NCBI RefSeq assembly: GCF_008042035.1
Contig: NZ_RDBL01000013.1
Coordinates: 954,254 to 1,018,253 of the forward strand
Origin: Streptomyces sp. col6
GTDB taxonomy: Bacteria; Actinomycetota; Actinomycetes; Streptomycetales; Streptomycetaceae
Direction: 5' to 3'
DNA: 64,000 bases
Positions 26,015-34,817 of this stretch are shown here, in pieces (position 1 is the first letter of the stretch; each line of letters opens with the position of its first letter). The notes beneath the pieces were generated by a model. That model did not search any database. It saw nothing but the letters and a program-made list of their open reading frames with translations, and had not been told where the DNA came from. The position numbers were made by a program, and so were the translations under genes.

Positions 26015-27235
26015 TCACTCCTCGGCCGTGACCCGTGGGCCGGCGGGAACCACCGGCTCCCGCCGGCCCACGAGCAGCAGCGCCGCCGTCAGTACCGCCG
26101 CCGCGCTTACCGCCGGCAGCAGCACCGTGACGTCCACCCGCGCCACCAGCCCCGCGCCGATGCCCAGCGCCACCGCGTTGGGCGACATCATCAGCGTGTC
26201 CGCGCTCGCGGCCGTACGGCCCAGCAGCGCGTCCGGCGTCTCCCGCTGCACCGCTGTCAGCGCGGCGATCAGCACGCACGGCAGGCCCACCCCGATCAGC
26301 GCGCACGCGATGAGCGCCACCGCGTCGGACGGCACGGCCCGCAGACCCACCGCGACACCGAACACGGCGATGCCCGCAGCCGGGAACACCCGGCCCGGCA
26401 GCCGGCGCATCAGCGGGCCCGCGAGCAGCCCGACCGCTACGGACCCGATGCCCTGCGCGACCGACAGCACACCGGCGTACGCGGGGGAGTGGCCGAGGAC
26501 GTCGCCCACGACGGCGTACAGCGTCGCCCCGTTGAACCCGGCGCACAGCATCGTGGCCGAGGCGGCGAGGACCAGCGGGCGCAGCACCGGCGACCCCCAC
26601 AGCTGCCGGAGCCCGGCCGTCCAGCCGCCCGGTGCGGCGGGACCGGGGCGGCTCGTCCGGCGTACCCGCAACAGCGCGTAGAGGCAGGCGGCCAGGGCGA
26701 ACGAGACCGCGTCCAGGAGCGCCACCGCGCCGCCCCCGTAACGGGCGTAGAGCCCGGCGCCGGTCAGCGGGGCCACCAGCTTCATGCCCTCGTTCGCCGT
26801 CATCCTGAGGCCGTTGAAGTCCCCCAGCAGGGCGGGCTCGACGGCCCCCGCGACCACGGCCGACTCGGCGGAGTCCATCAGCGCCGCGAGGGACCCGTAC
26901 AGCACCAGGACCGTGAACAGCAGCCACACGCGCCCCGCCGAGTCCACGGTGGTCAGGGCCGTCACCAGGACGGTCAGCGTGACGTTCGTGCCCACCAGCA
27001 GCGGCTTGCGCGGCAGCCGGTCGGCCGGCGCGCCGAGCAGCGGTCCGAACAGGACCGGCAGCCAGACCGCGAACAGCGCGAGCGCGGCCAACGCGTCCGA
27101 ACCCGTCAGCGACTTGACCCAGATCCCGGCCGCCAGCCGCATCGCCGAACTGCCGAACCCGGAGACCACGACCGCCGCGAGGAACAGTCCCGCCGTCCGG
27201 TCCCGCAGGACCCGCCCCACCGCCATCACACCCAC
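26015..27235 (-). CDS. MFS transporter
   Basis: A 406-residue major facilitator protein with about twelve helices. The cytoplasmic loop GAPADRLPRKPLLVG fits motif A. The sequence groups with efflux-type permeases of streptomycetes (MFS_3-like), not with uronate importers, so its place within the uronate region may be incidental. ATG 27235 is the start. It is convergent with the unrecognised 24808-25986 gene and divergent from the GntR regulator. Confidence 0.82.
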   Translation of the reverse strand: MGVMAVGRVLRDRTAGLFLAAVVVSGFGSSAMRLAAGIWVKSLTGSDALAALALFAVWLPVLFGPLLGAPADRLPRKPLLVGTNVTLTVLVTALTTVDSAGRVWLLFTVLVLYGSLAALMDSAESAVVAGAVEPALLGDFNGLRMTANEGMKLVAPLTGAGLYARYGGGAVALLDAVSFALAACLYALLRVRRTSRPGPAAPGGWTAGLRQLWGSPVLRPLVLAASATMLCAGFNGATLYAVVGDVLGHSPAYAGVLSVAQGIGSVAVGLLAGPLMRRLPGRVFPAAGIAVFGVAVGLRAVPSDAVALIACALIGVGLPCVLIAALTAVQRETPDALLGRTAASADTLMMSPNAVALGIGAGLVARVDVTVLLPAVSAAAVLTAALLLVGRREPVVPAGPRVTAEE

Positions 27236-27396
27236 CGCACCCTTCTGACCTGCGTGTCTGTCACGTAGTCAGACTGGCGGCCGAGGCCCGGACGGGGCAT
27301 CGGGCAGATGCCGTACACCGGACGGCCCGCCCGCGCCGCACCGGAATCCGTGTACGGCACATGTCCCGGTCCCGCGAACTTCTTTTGTCAGAAGCG

Positions 27397-27457
27397 TTGA
27401 CGAAACATTTGCGGCGCCTCTAGCTTCATCGCGTCGTACTCCGTACGTCATATATGA
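27397..27457 (+). promoter_or_regulatory. Promoter and palindromes before the GntR regulator gene
   Basis: TTGACG (27397-27402) and TAGCTT (27421-27426), 18 bases apart, fit a promoter. The perfect palindrome TCATATATGA (27448-27457), flanked by GCGTC (27431-27435) and GACGC (27458-27462), lies in the leader. It is a candidate autoregulatory GntR site and is notably AT-rich for this genome. Confidence 0.5.
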
Positions 27458-27491
27458 GACGCGATACGCGAGATGTGAGAGCCCTTCACCC

Positions 27492-28148
27492 ATGACCTTT
27501 GCGCCCACCCCGATTCCGTCCCGCACCCAGTACGTGCTGGAGGCGATCAAGCACGCGATCCTCACGGCACAACTGAGGCCGGGGCAGGCGCTCGTGGAGA
27601 CCGAGCTCGCCGCGCAGTTCGGGGTCTCCAAGACCCCCGTCCGCGAGGCCCTGAAGACCCTCGCCGGCACCGGACTCGTCGTCATGAGCCAGTACAAGGG
27701 CGCCACCGTGCGGCTGGTTGACGCGGCCATGGCCCGCGAGGTGTACGACGTACGGCTGCTGCTCGAACCGGAGGCGCTGCGCCGCTCGATCACTCGCAGG
27801 GCCTCGCTCGACGCGGCGCAGGAGGCCCTGGAGCGGGCGGACTCGGCGGGCGACAAGGCCGACCGGTCGCTCGCCAACCGGGACTTCCACCGCGCGCTGT
27901 ACCTGCCCTGCGGGAACCCGCTGCTGGCGCGGATGCTCGACGAGGTCCGCGATCAGGCCGCCCTGGTGTCCACGGTCGCCTGGTCGGCCGTCCCGTCCTG
28001 GGAGCGGGAGGCGGCCGAGCACCGGGAGATCCTGCGCCTCGCGCTCGCCGACGACGCGGACGCGGCGGCCGGGGCCCTGCACGACCACATCGCGTCGTTC
28101 GTCCGCCGCGCCTTCCCCGACGACGAGGACGGGGGCGACGCGGCGTGA
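27492..28148 (+). CDS. GntR-family (FadR/FCD) regulator
   Basis: A 218-residue regulator. Residues about 10-78 are the GntR winged helix (ILTAQLRPGQALVETELAAQFGVSKTPVREALKTL is the region, with VSKTPVREAL diagnostic). Residues 85-210 form an all-helical FCD ligand domain with metal-type residues (DFHRALYLPCGN and EHREILRLAL). It probably senses a sugar acid, because it leads an operon of a DHDPS-like enzyme and a sugar-acid dehydratase. The stop overlaps a possible GTG start of the next gene. Confidence 0.88.
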   Translation: MTFAPTPIPSRTQYVLEAIKHAILTAQLRPGQALVETELAAQFGVSKTPVREALKTLAGTGLVVMSQYKGATVRLVDAAMAREVYDVRLLLEPEALRRSITRRASLDAAQEALERADSAGDKADRSLANRDFHRALYLPCGNPLLARMLDEVRDQAALVSTVAWSAVPSWEREAAEHREILRLALADDADAAAGALHDHIASFVRRAFPDDEDGGDAA

Positions 28149-28177
28149 CCCCGCACACCGAAGAAAGGCCTGTCCGC

Positions 28178-29080
28178 ATGGACCTCACCCCGCTGAAGGC
28201 GGCCCTCGCAGACGTTGTGGCGATCCCGGTGACCCCGTTCGCCGGGGACGGCACCATCGACACCGAGGCGCACCGCGCCCTGCTGCGGAGACTGCTCGAC
28301 GGCGGCGTGCGCATCGTCACCCCGAACGGCAACACCGGGGAGTTCTACGCGCTCACCCCCGAGGAGCGGCGCACGGTCACCGAGCTGACCATCGACGAGG
28401 CCGGCGGCCGCGCCACGGTCCTGGTCGGGGTCGGGCACGACGTGCCGACCGCCGTCGCCGCCGCCGAGCACGCCCGGGACGCCGGGGCCGAGATGGTGAT
28501 GGTGCACCAGCCCGTCCACCCGTACGTCTCGCAGGACGGCTGGATCGACTACCACCGGGCCATCGCCGAGGCCGTACCCGGGCTCGGGGTCGTCCCGTAC
28601 ATCCGCAACCCGCACCTCGACGGGGCGGCCCTGGCCGCGCTCGCGGACGCCTGCCCCAACGTCATCGGCGTCAAGTACGCGGTGCCGGACGCCGCCCGCT
28701 TCGCCGCCTTCGCCCGGGACGCCGGCCTCGAACGCTTCGTCTGGGTCGCCGGGCTCGCCGAGCTGTACGCCCCGGCCTACTTCTCGGCCGGCGCCACCGG
28801 CTTCACCTCCGGGCTCGTCAACGTGGCGCCCGGCGTCTCGCTGGCCATGCTGGAGGCGCTGCGGGCCGGCGACCACCCGGCCGCCATGAAGGTCTGGGAG
28901 CAGATCCGCCGCTTCGAGGAACTGCGCGCGGACCGGCAGTCCGCCAACAACGTCACCGTCGTCAAGGAGGCCCTGGCCGCCCTCGGTCTCTGCGACCGCG
29001 CGGTGCGCCCGCCCAGCCGGGTGCTGCCCGAGGCGCAGCGCGCCGAGGTCGCCGACCAGATCGCCGGGTGGTCCATTTGA
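28178..29080 (+). CDS. DHDPS-superfamily sugar-acid dehydratase or aldolase
   Basis: A 300-residue (beta/alpha)8 lyase. The Schiff-base lysine is K166 in VIGVKYAVPD. GNTGEFYALTPEE replaces the DapA GTTGES loop, and the tyrosine in VVPYIRNPHL fills the catalytic place, so it is not a lysine-pathway enzyme. Relatives act on 2-keto-3-deoxy sugar acids. ATG 28178 is preferred, with GAAAGG upstream; GTG 28145 overlaps the GntR stop and is possible. It precedes an IlvD/EDD-type dehydratase, which would supply such a substrate. Confidence 0.8.
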   Translation: MDLTPLKAALADVVAIPVTPFAGDGTIDTEAHRALLRRLLDGGVRIVTPNGNTGEFYALTPEERRTVTELTIDEAGGRATVLVGVGHDVPTAVAAAEHARDAGAEMVMVHQPVHPYVSQDGWIDYHRAIAEAVPGLGVVPYIRNPHLDGAALAALADACPNVIGVKYAVPDAARFAAFARDAGLERFVWVAGLAELYAPAYFSAGATGFTSGLVNVAPGVSLAMLEALRAGDHPAAMKVWEQIRRFEELRADRQSANNVTVVKEALAALGLCDRAVRPPSRVLPEAQRAEVADQIAGWSI

Positions 29081-30804
29081 CCGGCCGCATCGCCCCCGAG
29101 AAGCTGCGCAGCCATCAGTGGTACGGCACCGACGGGCTGCGCTCCTTCAGCCACCGCGCCCGCACCCGCCAGCTCGGCTACCTCCCCGAGGAGCACCTGG
29201 GCAAGCCGGTCGTCGCGATCCTCAACACCTGGTCGGACATCAACCCCTGCCACGTACACCTGCGCGACCGGGCGCAGGCCGTCAAGCGCGGGGTCTGGCA
29301 GGCGGGCGGCTTCCCGCTGGAGTTCCCGGTCTCCACGCTCTCGGAGACGTTCCAGAAGCCGACCCCGATGCTCTACCGCAACATGCTGGCGATGGAGACC
29401 GAGGAGCTGCTGCGCTCGTACCCCGTCGACGGGGCGGTGCTGCTCGGCGGCTGCGACAAGTCCACCCCGGCGCTGCTGATGGGCGCGGCCTCCGTCGACC
29501 TGCCGGCCGTGTTCGTGCCGGCCGGGCCGATGCTGCCGGGGCACTGGCGCAACGAGGTCCTGGGCTCCGGCACCGACATGTGGAAGTACTGGGACGACAA
29601 GCGCGCCGGGCTCATCGGCGACTGCGAGATGGGCGAGCTGGAGAACGGCCTCGCCCGCTCGCCCGGACACTGCATGACCATGGGCACGGCGTCCACGCTC
29701 ACCGCCGCCGCCGAAGCCCTCGGCGTCACCGTCCCCGGCGCCTCCTCCATCCCCGCCGTCGACTCCGGCCACGACCGGATGGCCGCCGCCTCCGGCCTCC
29801 GGATCGTCGAACTGGTGTGGCAGCAGCGGAAGCTGTCGCAGATCCTGACGGCGGAGGCGTACGAGGACGCCGTCGCCACGGTCCTCGCGCTCGGCGGCTC
29901 CACCAACGCCGTCATCCACCTCATCGCGATGGCCGGCCGCTCCGGGATCAAGCTCACCCTGGACGACTTCGACCGCATCGCGCGCACCGTCCCGGTCCTG
30001 GCCAACCTGCGCCCCGGCGGGAAGTACCTGATGGAGGACTTCCACTTCGCCGGCGGGCTCCCCGGCTTCCTCGCCCGGCTCACCGACGTACTGCATCTCG
30101 ACCGGCCCACGGTCGCGCACGACACCCTGCGCGAACAGCTCGACGGCGCGCTCGTGCACAACGACGAGGTCATACGGAAGCGCACCGACCCGCTCGCGGA
30201 CGAGGGCGGCGTGGCGGTGCTGCGCGGCAACCTCTGCCCGGACGGCGCCGTCATCAAGCACATCGCCGCCGAACCCCACCTGCTGCGCCACACCGGACCG
30301 GCGGTCGTCTTCGACGACTACCGGGAGATGCAGCGCACCATCAACGACCCGGCGCTCGCGCTCACCCCCGGCCATGTGCTGGTCCTGCGCAACGCCGGAC
30401 CCAAGGGCGGCCCCGGTATGCCCGAGTACGGCATGCTGCCGATCCCCGACTACCTGCTGAAGCAGGGCGTACGCGACATGGTCCGGCTCTCCGACGCCCG
30501 GATGAGCGGCACCAGTTACGGCGCCTGCGTGCTGCACATCGCACCCGAGTCGTACGTCGGCGGGCCCCTCGCCCTCGTCCGCACCGGTGACCTCGTCACC
30601 CTGGACGTCGAGGCGCGGCTGCTCAGCCTCGACGTGTCCGACGAGGAGCTGGCGCGCCGCCGTGCCGAGTGGACCCCGCCGCCCGTCCGCTACGAGCGCG
30701 GCTACCAGGCGCTCTACCAGGACCAGATCACCCAGGCCGACACCGGCTGCGACTTCGCCTTCCTGGCCCGGCCGGGCCACGTGCCCGACCCGTACGCCGG
30801 CTGA
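29077..30804 (+). CDS. IlvD/EDD-family sugar-acid dehydratase
   Basis: A 575-residue Fe-S dehydratase. Cluster-type cysteines are in INPCHVH (C58), GGCDKSTPA and PGHCMTMGTASTL; the Glu/Asp metal ligands are in GDCEMGELE, and the C-terminal catalytic loop is ARMSGTSYGACVLH. The CDKSTPA and GHCMTMGT patterns fit xylonate, arabinonate or galactonate-type dehydratases better than branched-chain IlvD. The start is uncertain: TTG 29077 overlaps the upstream stop (TTGA) and GTG 29068 is an alternative. A very long frame from 27718 is only the shadow of upstream genes. Confidence 0.85.
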   Translation: MTGRIAPEKLRSHQWYGTDGLRSFSHRARTRQLGYLPEEHLGKPVVAILNTWSDINPCHVHLRDRAQAVKRGVWQAGGFPLEFPVSTLSETFQKPTPMLYRNMLAMETEELLRSYPVDGAVLLGGCDKSTPALLMGAASVDLPAVFVPAGPMLPGHWRNEVLGSGTDMWKYWDDKRAGLIGDCEMGELENGLARSPGHCMTMGTASTLTAAAEALGVTVPGASSIPAVDSGHDRMAAASGLRIVELVWQQRKLSQILTAEAYEDAVATVLALGGSTNAVIHLIAMAGRSGIKLTLDDFDRIARTVPVLANLRPGGKYLMEDFHFAGGLPGFLARLTDVLHLDRPTVAHDTLREQLDGALVHNDEVIRKRTDPLADEGGVAVLRGNLCPDGAVIKHIAAEPHLLRHTGPAVVFDDYREMQRTINDPALALTPGHVLVLRNAGPKGGPGMPEYGMLPIPDYLLKQGVRDMVRLSDARMSGTSYGACVLHIAPESYVGGPLALVRTGDLVTLDVEARLLSLDVSDEELARRRAEWTPPPVRYERGYQALYQDQITQADTGCDFAFLARPGHVPDPYAG

Positions 30805-30834
30805 ACGGCCCCGCAGGAATTCCGGCGCCCCCTT

Positions 30835-30868
30835 GTTCGAGATATCGAACGCCATACGGGAAGCGCTT
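30835..30868. promoter_or_regulatory. Operator site C and an AAGCGCTT palindrome before the sugar ABC operon
   Basis: GTTC (30835-30838) N8 GAAC (30847-30850), with arms extending to GTTCGA and TCGAAC, is the best copy of the repeat shared by the uronate genes. AAGCGCTT (30861-30868) follows and resembles the core of LacI-family operators. No confident -35/-10 pair was found here. Confidence 0.55.
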
Positions 30869-30962
30869 GCGCACTACACGCACCACCGGCTCCGCCGCGT
30901 ACCACCGCACGAAGGAACACCGCACCACCCGCACCCCCGTACAGAGAGAACGGAGACGTGTC

Positions 30963-31892
30963 ATGGCCCAAGCCTCCGCCGCGGCCACACCGCCCAAGGT
31001 GCCCCGGCGCCGCTCCGCGAGCCCGCGCCGGCTGCCGTATCTGCTGATCGCCCCCGCGGGGCTGCTGATGCTCGGCTTCATCGCCTACCCGGTGCTCAGC
31101 GTCTTCTACTACAGCCTGCAGAACTACAACGTCACCAAGCCCTGGCGGAACGGGTTCGCCGGCTTCGACAACTTCACCCGGATCTTCACTGAGGACGACC
31201 AGTTCTGGACCACCCTCGGCTTCAGCGCCCAGTGGGTGATCGTGCAGGTCGCGCTCCAGCTCACCCTGGGGCTCGCGCTGGCCCTGATCGTCAACCAGAC
31301 CTTCATCGGCCGCGGGATCTCCCGGGCCATGGTCTTCTCGCCATGGGCCGTCTCCGGGGTGCTGACCAGCACCATCTGGATCCTGCTCTACAACTCCTCG
31401 ACCGGCTTCAGCCGCTACCTCGCGGACGCCGGGATCGGTGACTACGGCACCTCGGTGCTCTCCGACACCGGCACCGTCTTCTGGGCCGCGACCGTCGCCG
31501 AACTCTGGCGCGGTGTCCCCTTCTTCGCCATCCTCATCCTCGCCGACCTCCAGTCCGTCTCCAAGGAGCTGTACGAGGCGGCGGCCGTGGACGGCGCCGG
31601 ACGGATGCGGCAGTTCTTCCACATCACCCTGCCCCACCTGCGCGACGCGATCATCCTGTCCACGCTGCTGCGCGGCGTCTGGGAGTTCAACAACGTCGAC
31701 CTCCTCTACACGCTCACCGGCGGCGGACCGGCCGGCGAGACCACCACCCTGCCGCTCTACGTCGCCAACACCGGCATCGAGGGCCACGACTTCGGCTACG
31801 CCTCCGCGCTCACCACCGTCGCCTTCGTGATCCTCCTCTTCTGCTCGATCGTCTATCTGCGCCTGAGCAAGTTCGGAGGCGACCACAAGTGA
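30963..31892 (+). CDS. Carbohydrate ABC transporter permease 1
   Basis: A 309-residue MalF-type (CUT1) permease with about six helices. The EAA loop that docks the ATPase is YEAAAVDGAGRMRQFFHITLP, and the N-terminus is basic before the first helix (RRLPYLLIAPAGLLMLGFI). ATG 30963 leads the operon after the site-C leader; its stop overlaps the GTG of the next permease. The binding protein is encoded further on at 36429, and no ATPase is present, so the shared ATPase MsiK is the likely motor. The substrate is probably a pectin- or hemicellulose-derived sugar. Confidence 0.88.
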   Translation: MAQASAAATPPKVPRRRSASPRRLPYLLIAPAGLLMLGFIAYPVLSVFYYSLQNYNVTKPWRNGFAGFDNFTRIFTEDDQFWTTLGFSAQWVIVQVALQLTLGLALALIVNQTFIGRGISRAMVFSPWAVSGVLTSTIWILLYNSSTGFSRYLADAGIGDYGTSVLSDTGTVFWAATVAELWRGVPFFAILILADLQSVSKELYEAAAVDGAGRMRQFFHITLPHLRDAIILSTLLRGVWEFNNVDLLYTLTGGGPAGETTTLPLYVANTGIEGHDFGYASALTTVAFVILLFCSIVYLRLSKFGGDHK

Positions 31893-32806
31893 CTGCCGCC
31901 CTCGCCGAGAAGAACGGCACCCACGCCGCACGGCCGGCCGCCCCCGAGGGCCCGCCGCCCACCACGCCCCGCCGCGGGCCGGGCCGCGAACGCGCCTTCG
32001 ACGACGTACCGCGCTGGCAGATCTACGTACCGCTGGGCATCTACCTGGTCTTCACGCTCGTCCCGTTCTACTGGATGTTCCTCTTCGCCGTACGGCCCGC
32101 GGGCTCCACCTCGCTGGTGCCGTGGCCGATGACCGGGGAGCACTTCTCCAAGGTCTGGAACGAGCGCAGCTTCGCCGTCTTCTTCCAGAACAGCATGATC
32201 GTCGGCGTCTGCACCCTGGTCGCCACCACCCTGGTCGCGCTGGCCGGCGGCTACGCGCTCGCCCGCTTCGACTTCAGGATCAAGAACGGCTTCATGCTGG
32301 CGCTGCTCTGCTCGCAGTTCATCCCCGGCGCGCTGATGCTCGTACCGCTCTTCGAGATCTTCAAGAACCTCCGGATGATCAACTCGCTGGGGAGCGTGGT
32401 CATCGCCGAGACGGTCTTCCAGCTGCCGCTCTCCATCATCCTGATCAGCGGATTCATCAAGAACGTGCCCCCTTCGCTGGAGGAGGCCGCCTGGGTGGAC
32501 GGCTGCTCGCGCTTCCGGGCCTTCTGCGCGGTCGTGCTGCCGCTGCTGCGCCCCGGGCTCATAGCCGTCGGCTCCTTCGCCTTCGTGCACAGCTGGAACC
32601 ACTTCCTGTTCGCGCTGATGTTCCTCAGCGAGCAGGACAAGCAGACGATCCCGGTCGGCCTGAACACCCTCATCGGCGCGGACAGTGTCGACCTGGGCGC
32701 GCTCGCCGCGGGCGGGGTGATCGCCGCGGTGCCCGTGGTGATCGTCTTCGCCTTCATCCAGAAGTGGCTGATCACCGGCTTCAGCGCCGGCGCCGTGAAG
32801 GGGTGA
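31889..32806 (+). CDS. Carbohydrate ABC transporter permease 2
   Basis: A 305-residue MalG-type permease with six helices after a 40-residue Pro/Ala-rich cytoplasmic tail. The EAA loop is LEEAAWVDGCSRFRAFCAVVLP. It starts at GTG 31889 (GTGA overlap with permease 1) and ends five bases before the oxidoreductase gene. Together with permease 1 it forms the channel. Confidence 0.88.
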   Translation: MTAALAEKNGTHAARPAAPEGPPPTTPRRGPGRERAFDDVPRWQIYVPLGIYLVFTLVPFYWMFLFAVRPAGSTSLVPWPMTGEHFSKVWNERSFAVFFQNSMIVGVCTLVATTLVALAGGYALARFDFRIKNGFMLALLCSQFIPGALMLVPLFEIFKNLRMINSLGSVVIAETVFQLPLSIILISGFIKNVPPSLEEAAWVDGCSRFRAFCAVVLPLLRPGLIAVGSFAFVHSWNHFLFALMFLSEQDKQTIPVGLNTLIGADSVDLGALAAGGVIAAVPVVIVFAFIQKWLITGFSAGAVKG

Positions 32807-32811
32807 CGGAC

Positions 32812-33993
32812 ATGACCTCGCTGCCCGCCCACGCCCCCGTCCCGATCGTCCTCGCGGGCGCCCGGGGCCACGGCCGATGGCACCTCGCCAACATCCGCCG
32901 CCTCCAGCACCAGGGGCTCGTCCGGCTCGCCGGCATCTGCGAACTCACCCCGCTCGACGCCACCGAGCTGGCCGCCTTCGCCGGCGAACTCCCCGAGCAG
33001 TCGGCCGACTTCGGCGCCCTCCTGGACGCCACCGGGGCCCGCGCCGCCGTCATCTGCACCCCCATCCAGACCCACACCGCCCTCGCCCTGACCGCCGCCG
33101 GGCGCGGCGTGCACCTCCTCCTGGAGAAGCCGCCCGCCGCGACCCGCGCCGACTTCGACCGCATCCTCGCCGCGGTACGCGGTGCCGGCATCGCCTGCCA
33201 GGTGGGCTTCCAGTCCTTCGGCTCGCACGCCGTCCCCGCCATCCGGGAACTCGTCGCGGCCGGAGCCATCGGCACCGTCCGGGGCTACGCCGCCGCCGGC
33301 GCCTGGGTCCGCGACGACGCCTACTACCGGCGGGCTCCCTGGGCCGGGCGGCGCCGGATAGGGGACACCGACGTCGTCGACGGCGTCCTCACCAACCCGC
33401 TCGCCCACGCCGTCGCCACCGCCCTCGAACTCGCCGGCGCCGGCACCGCGCGGGACGTCACCGCCGTCGCCGCCGAACTCTTCCGGGCCAACGACATCGA
33501 GGCCGACGACACCTCCTGCGTACGCGTCACCACCGCGTCCGGGCCGCCCGTCACCGCCGCCGTCACCCTCTGCGCGGAACAGGCGGGGGAGCCGTACGTC
33601 ATCGTCCACGGCGACCGCGGCCGGATCACCTTCTGGTACAAGCAGGACCGGGTCCTCGTCCAGCGCGCGGGCCACGGCCCCCTGGAGACCGTGCACGGAC
33701 GCACCGACCTCCTGGAGAACCTGGTCGCCCATCTCACGGACGGCGCCTCGCTCCTCGTACCGCCGGAGCACACCGGCGCGTTCATGGAGGTCGTCGAGGC
33801 CGTACGGACCGCGCCCGAACCGCGTCCCCTGCCGTCCGACGCCTGGCACACCGCCCCCGTGCCCGGCTCCGGCGCCACCCGCCGGGTGGTGCGCGGCATC
33901 GACGCCCTGGTCGCGTCCGGCGCCGAAACCCTCGCGCTCTTCTCCGAACTCGGCGCCCCCTGGGCGCTGCCCACCGAGGTGAGTTCCCCATGA
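32812..33993 (+). CDS. Gfo/Idh/MocA family oxidoreductase
   Basis: A 393-residue NAD(P)-dependent sugar oxidoreductase. The Rossmann part starts IVLAGARGHGRWHLANI and contains the family motif LLLEKPPAATRADF. The C-terminal alpha/beta domain follows. GARGHG is an unusual variant of the usual glycine loop. Members act on free or phosphorylated sugars, or by an oxidation-elimination mechanism on glycosides. It lies in the sugar ABC operon, with an ATGA overlap to the next gene, and would act on the imported sugar. Confidence 0.82.
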   Translation: MTSLPAHAPVPIVLAGARGHGRWHLANIRRLQHQGLVRLAGICELTPLDATELAAFAGELPEQSADFGALLDATGARAAVICTPIQTHTALALTAAGRGVHLLLEKPPAATRADFDRILAAVRGAGIACQVGFQSFGSHAVPAIRELVAAGAIGTVRGYAAAGAWVRDDAYYRRAPWAGRRRIGDTDVVDGVLTNPLAHAVATALELAGAGTARDVTAVAAELFRANDIEADDTSCVRVTTASGPPVTAAVTLCAEQAGEPYVIVHGDRGRITFWYKQDRVLVQRAGHGPLETVHGRTDLLENLVAHLTDGASLLVPPEHTGAFMEVVEAVRTAPEPRPLPSDAWHTAPVPGSGATRRVVRGIDALVASGAETLALFSELGAPWALPTEVSSP

Positions 33994-34817
33994 CGACCAC
34001 CGCCCTGCTCAGCTGCGCCGGCCGCCCGGTCGGGCGCTACACCTACCTCTCCGCCGACGCCGGACGCCCCTACCTCCACCCGGTCACCACCCTTGCCGGC
34101 ACCCCGGTCACCGAGGAGCGCCCGGCCGACCACGTCCATCACCTGGGCGCCTCCGTCGCCGTCCCGGACGTGTCCGGGCACAACTTCTGGGGCGGCCGTA
34201 CCTTCGTCCGGGGCCAGGGGCCGACCGTGCTCGACAACCACGGCACCCAGCGCCACCTGGGCTGGAAGCTGTGCGACCCGGACGGCTTCGTCGAGGAGAT
34301 CGGCTGGGAGGCCGGCGGCGGCGAACTGCTGCGCGAGCACCGCACGGTGGCCGCCGCCGCGCTCTCGGAGACCGCCTGGGCGCTGGACTTCTCCTTCTCG
34401 CTCACCAACTCAGGACCGGCGGACCTGTCGATCGGCAGCCCCGCCACCAACGGCCGCCCCGGCGCCGGATACGGCGGCTTCTTCTGGCGCGCCCCCAAGG
34501 AGCAGGCGCCGCCCGCCGTGTTCAGCGCGACGGCCGACGGCGAGGAGGCGGTACACGGACGGGCCGCCGACTGGATCGCCCTGTGCGGCGACGGCTGGTC
34601 CCTGGTCTTCGCCGGGGCGACGGAGGAGACCCGCCGTGATCCGTGGTTCGTGCGCACCGCCGAGTACCCGGGCGTCGGCTCCTCCCTCGCCGCCGCCGAA
34701 CGGCTGGCCGTGCCCGCGGGTGCCACCGTCGTCCGCCGGATCGTCACCGTCGTCGCGGACGGCCGGCTCGACCGGGCCGGAGCCGCCGCCCTCGTCCGCC
34801 GGGCGGTGACCGCGTGA
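33990..34817 (+). CDS. DUF6807 (PmoA-like) protein
   Basis: A 275-residue protein of the DUF6807 family (once annotated PmoA, unrelated to methane monooxygenase). Conserved-looking parts are RPYLHPVTTLAGTPVTEERP, DHVHHLGASVAVPDV and HNFWGGRTF, with paired histidines that may bind metal or substrate. The family is often found in sugar and glycoside operons and has no settled activity. There is no signal peptide. It overlaps both neighbours by four bases, so it is tightly linked to the oxidoreductase and the GH43 gene. Confidence 0.8.
   Translation: MTTTALLSCAGRPVGRYTYLSADAGRPYLHPVTTLAGTPVTEERPADHVHHLGASVAVPDVSGHNFWGGRTFVRGQGPTVLDNHGTQRHLGWKLCDPDGFVEEIGWEAGGGELLREHRTVAAAALSETAWALDFSFSLTNSGPADLSIGSPATNGRPGAGYGGFFWRAPKEQAPPAVFSATADGEEAVHGRAADWIALCGDGWSLVFAGATEETRRDPWFVRTAEYPGVGSSLAAAERLAVPAGATVVRRIVTVVADGRLDRAGAAALVRRAVTA

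Noticed and set aside
27718..30804. A 1028-codon open frame starting inside the GntR gene
   Set aside because: Only the part from about 29068/29077 is a real protein (the dehydratase). The front half is an Arg/Pro-rich shadow of the GntR and DHDPS-like genes caused by high GC.
29077..30804. Branched-chain amino acid dehydratase ilvD
   Set aside because: The CDKSTPA and GHCMTMGT patterns and the sugar-acid neighbours fit aldonate dehydratases better.
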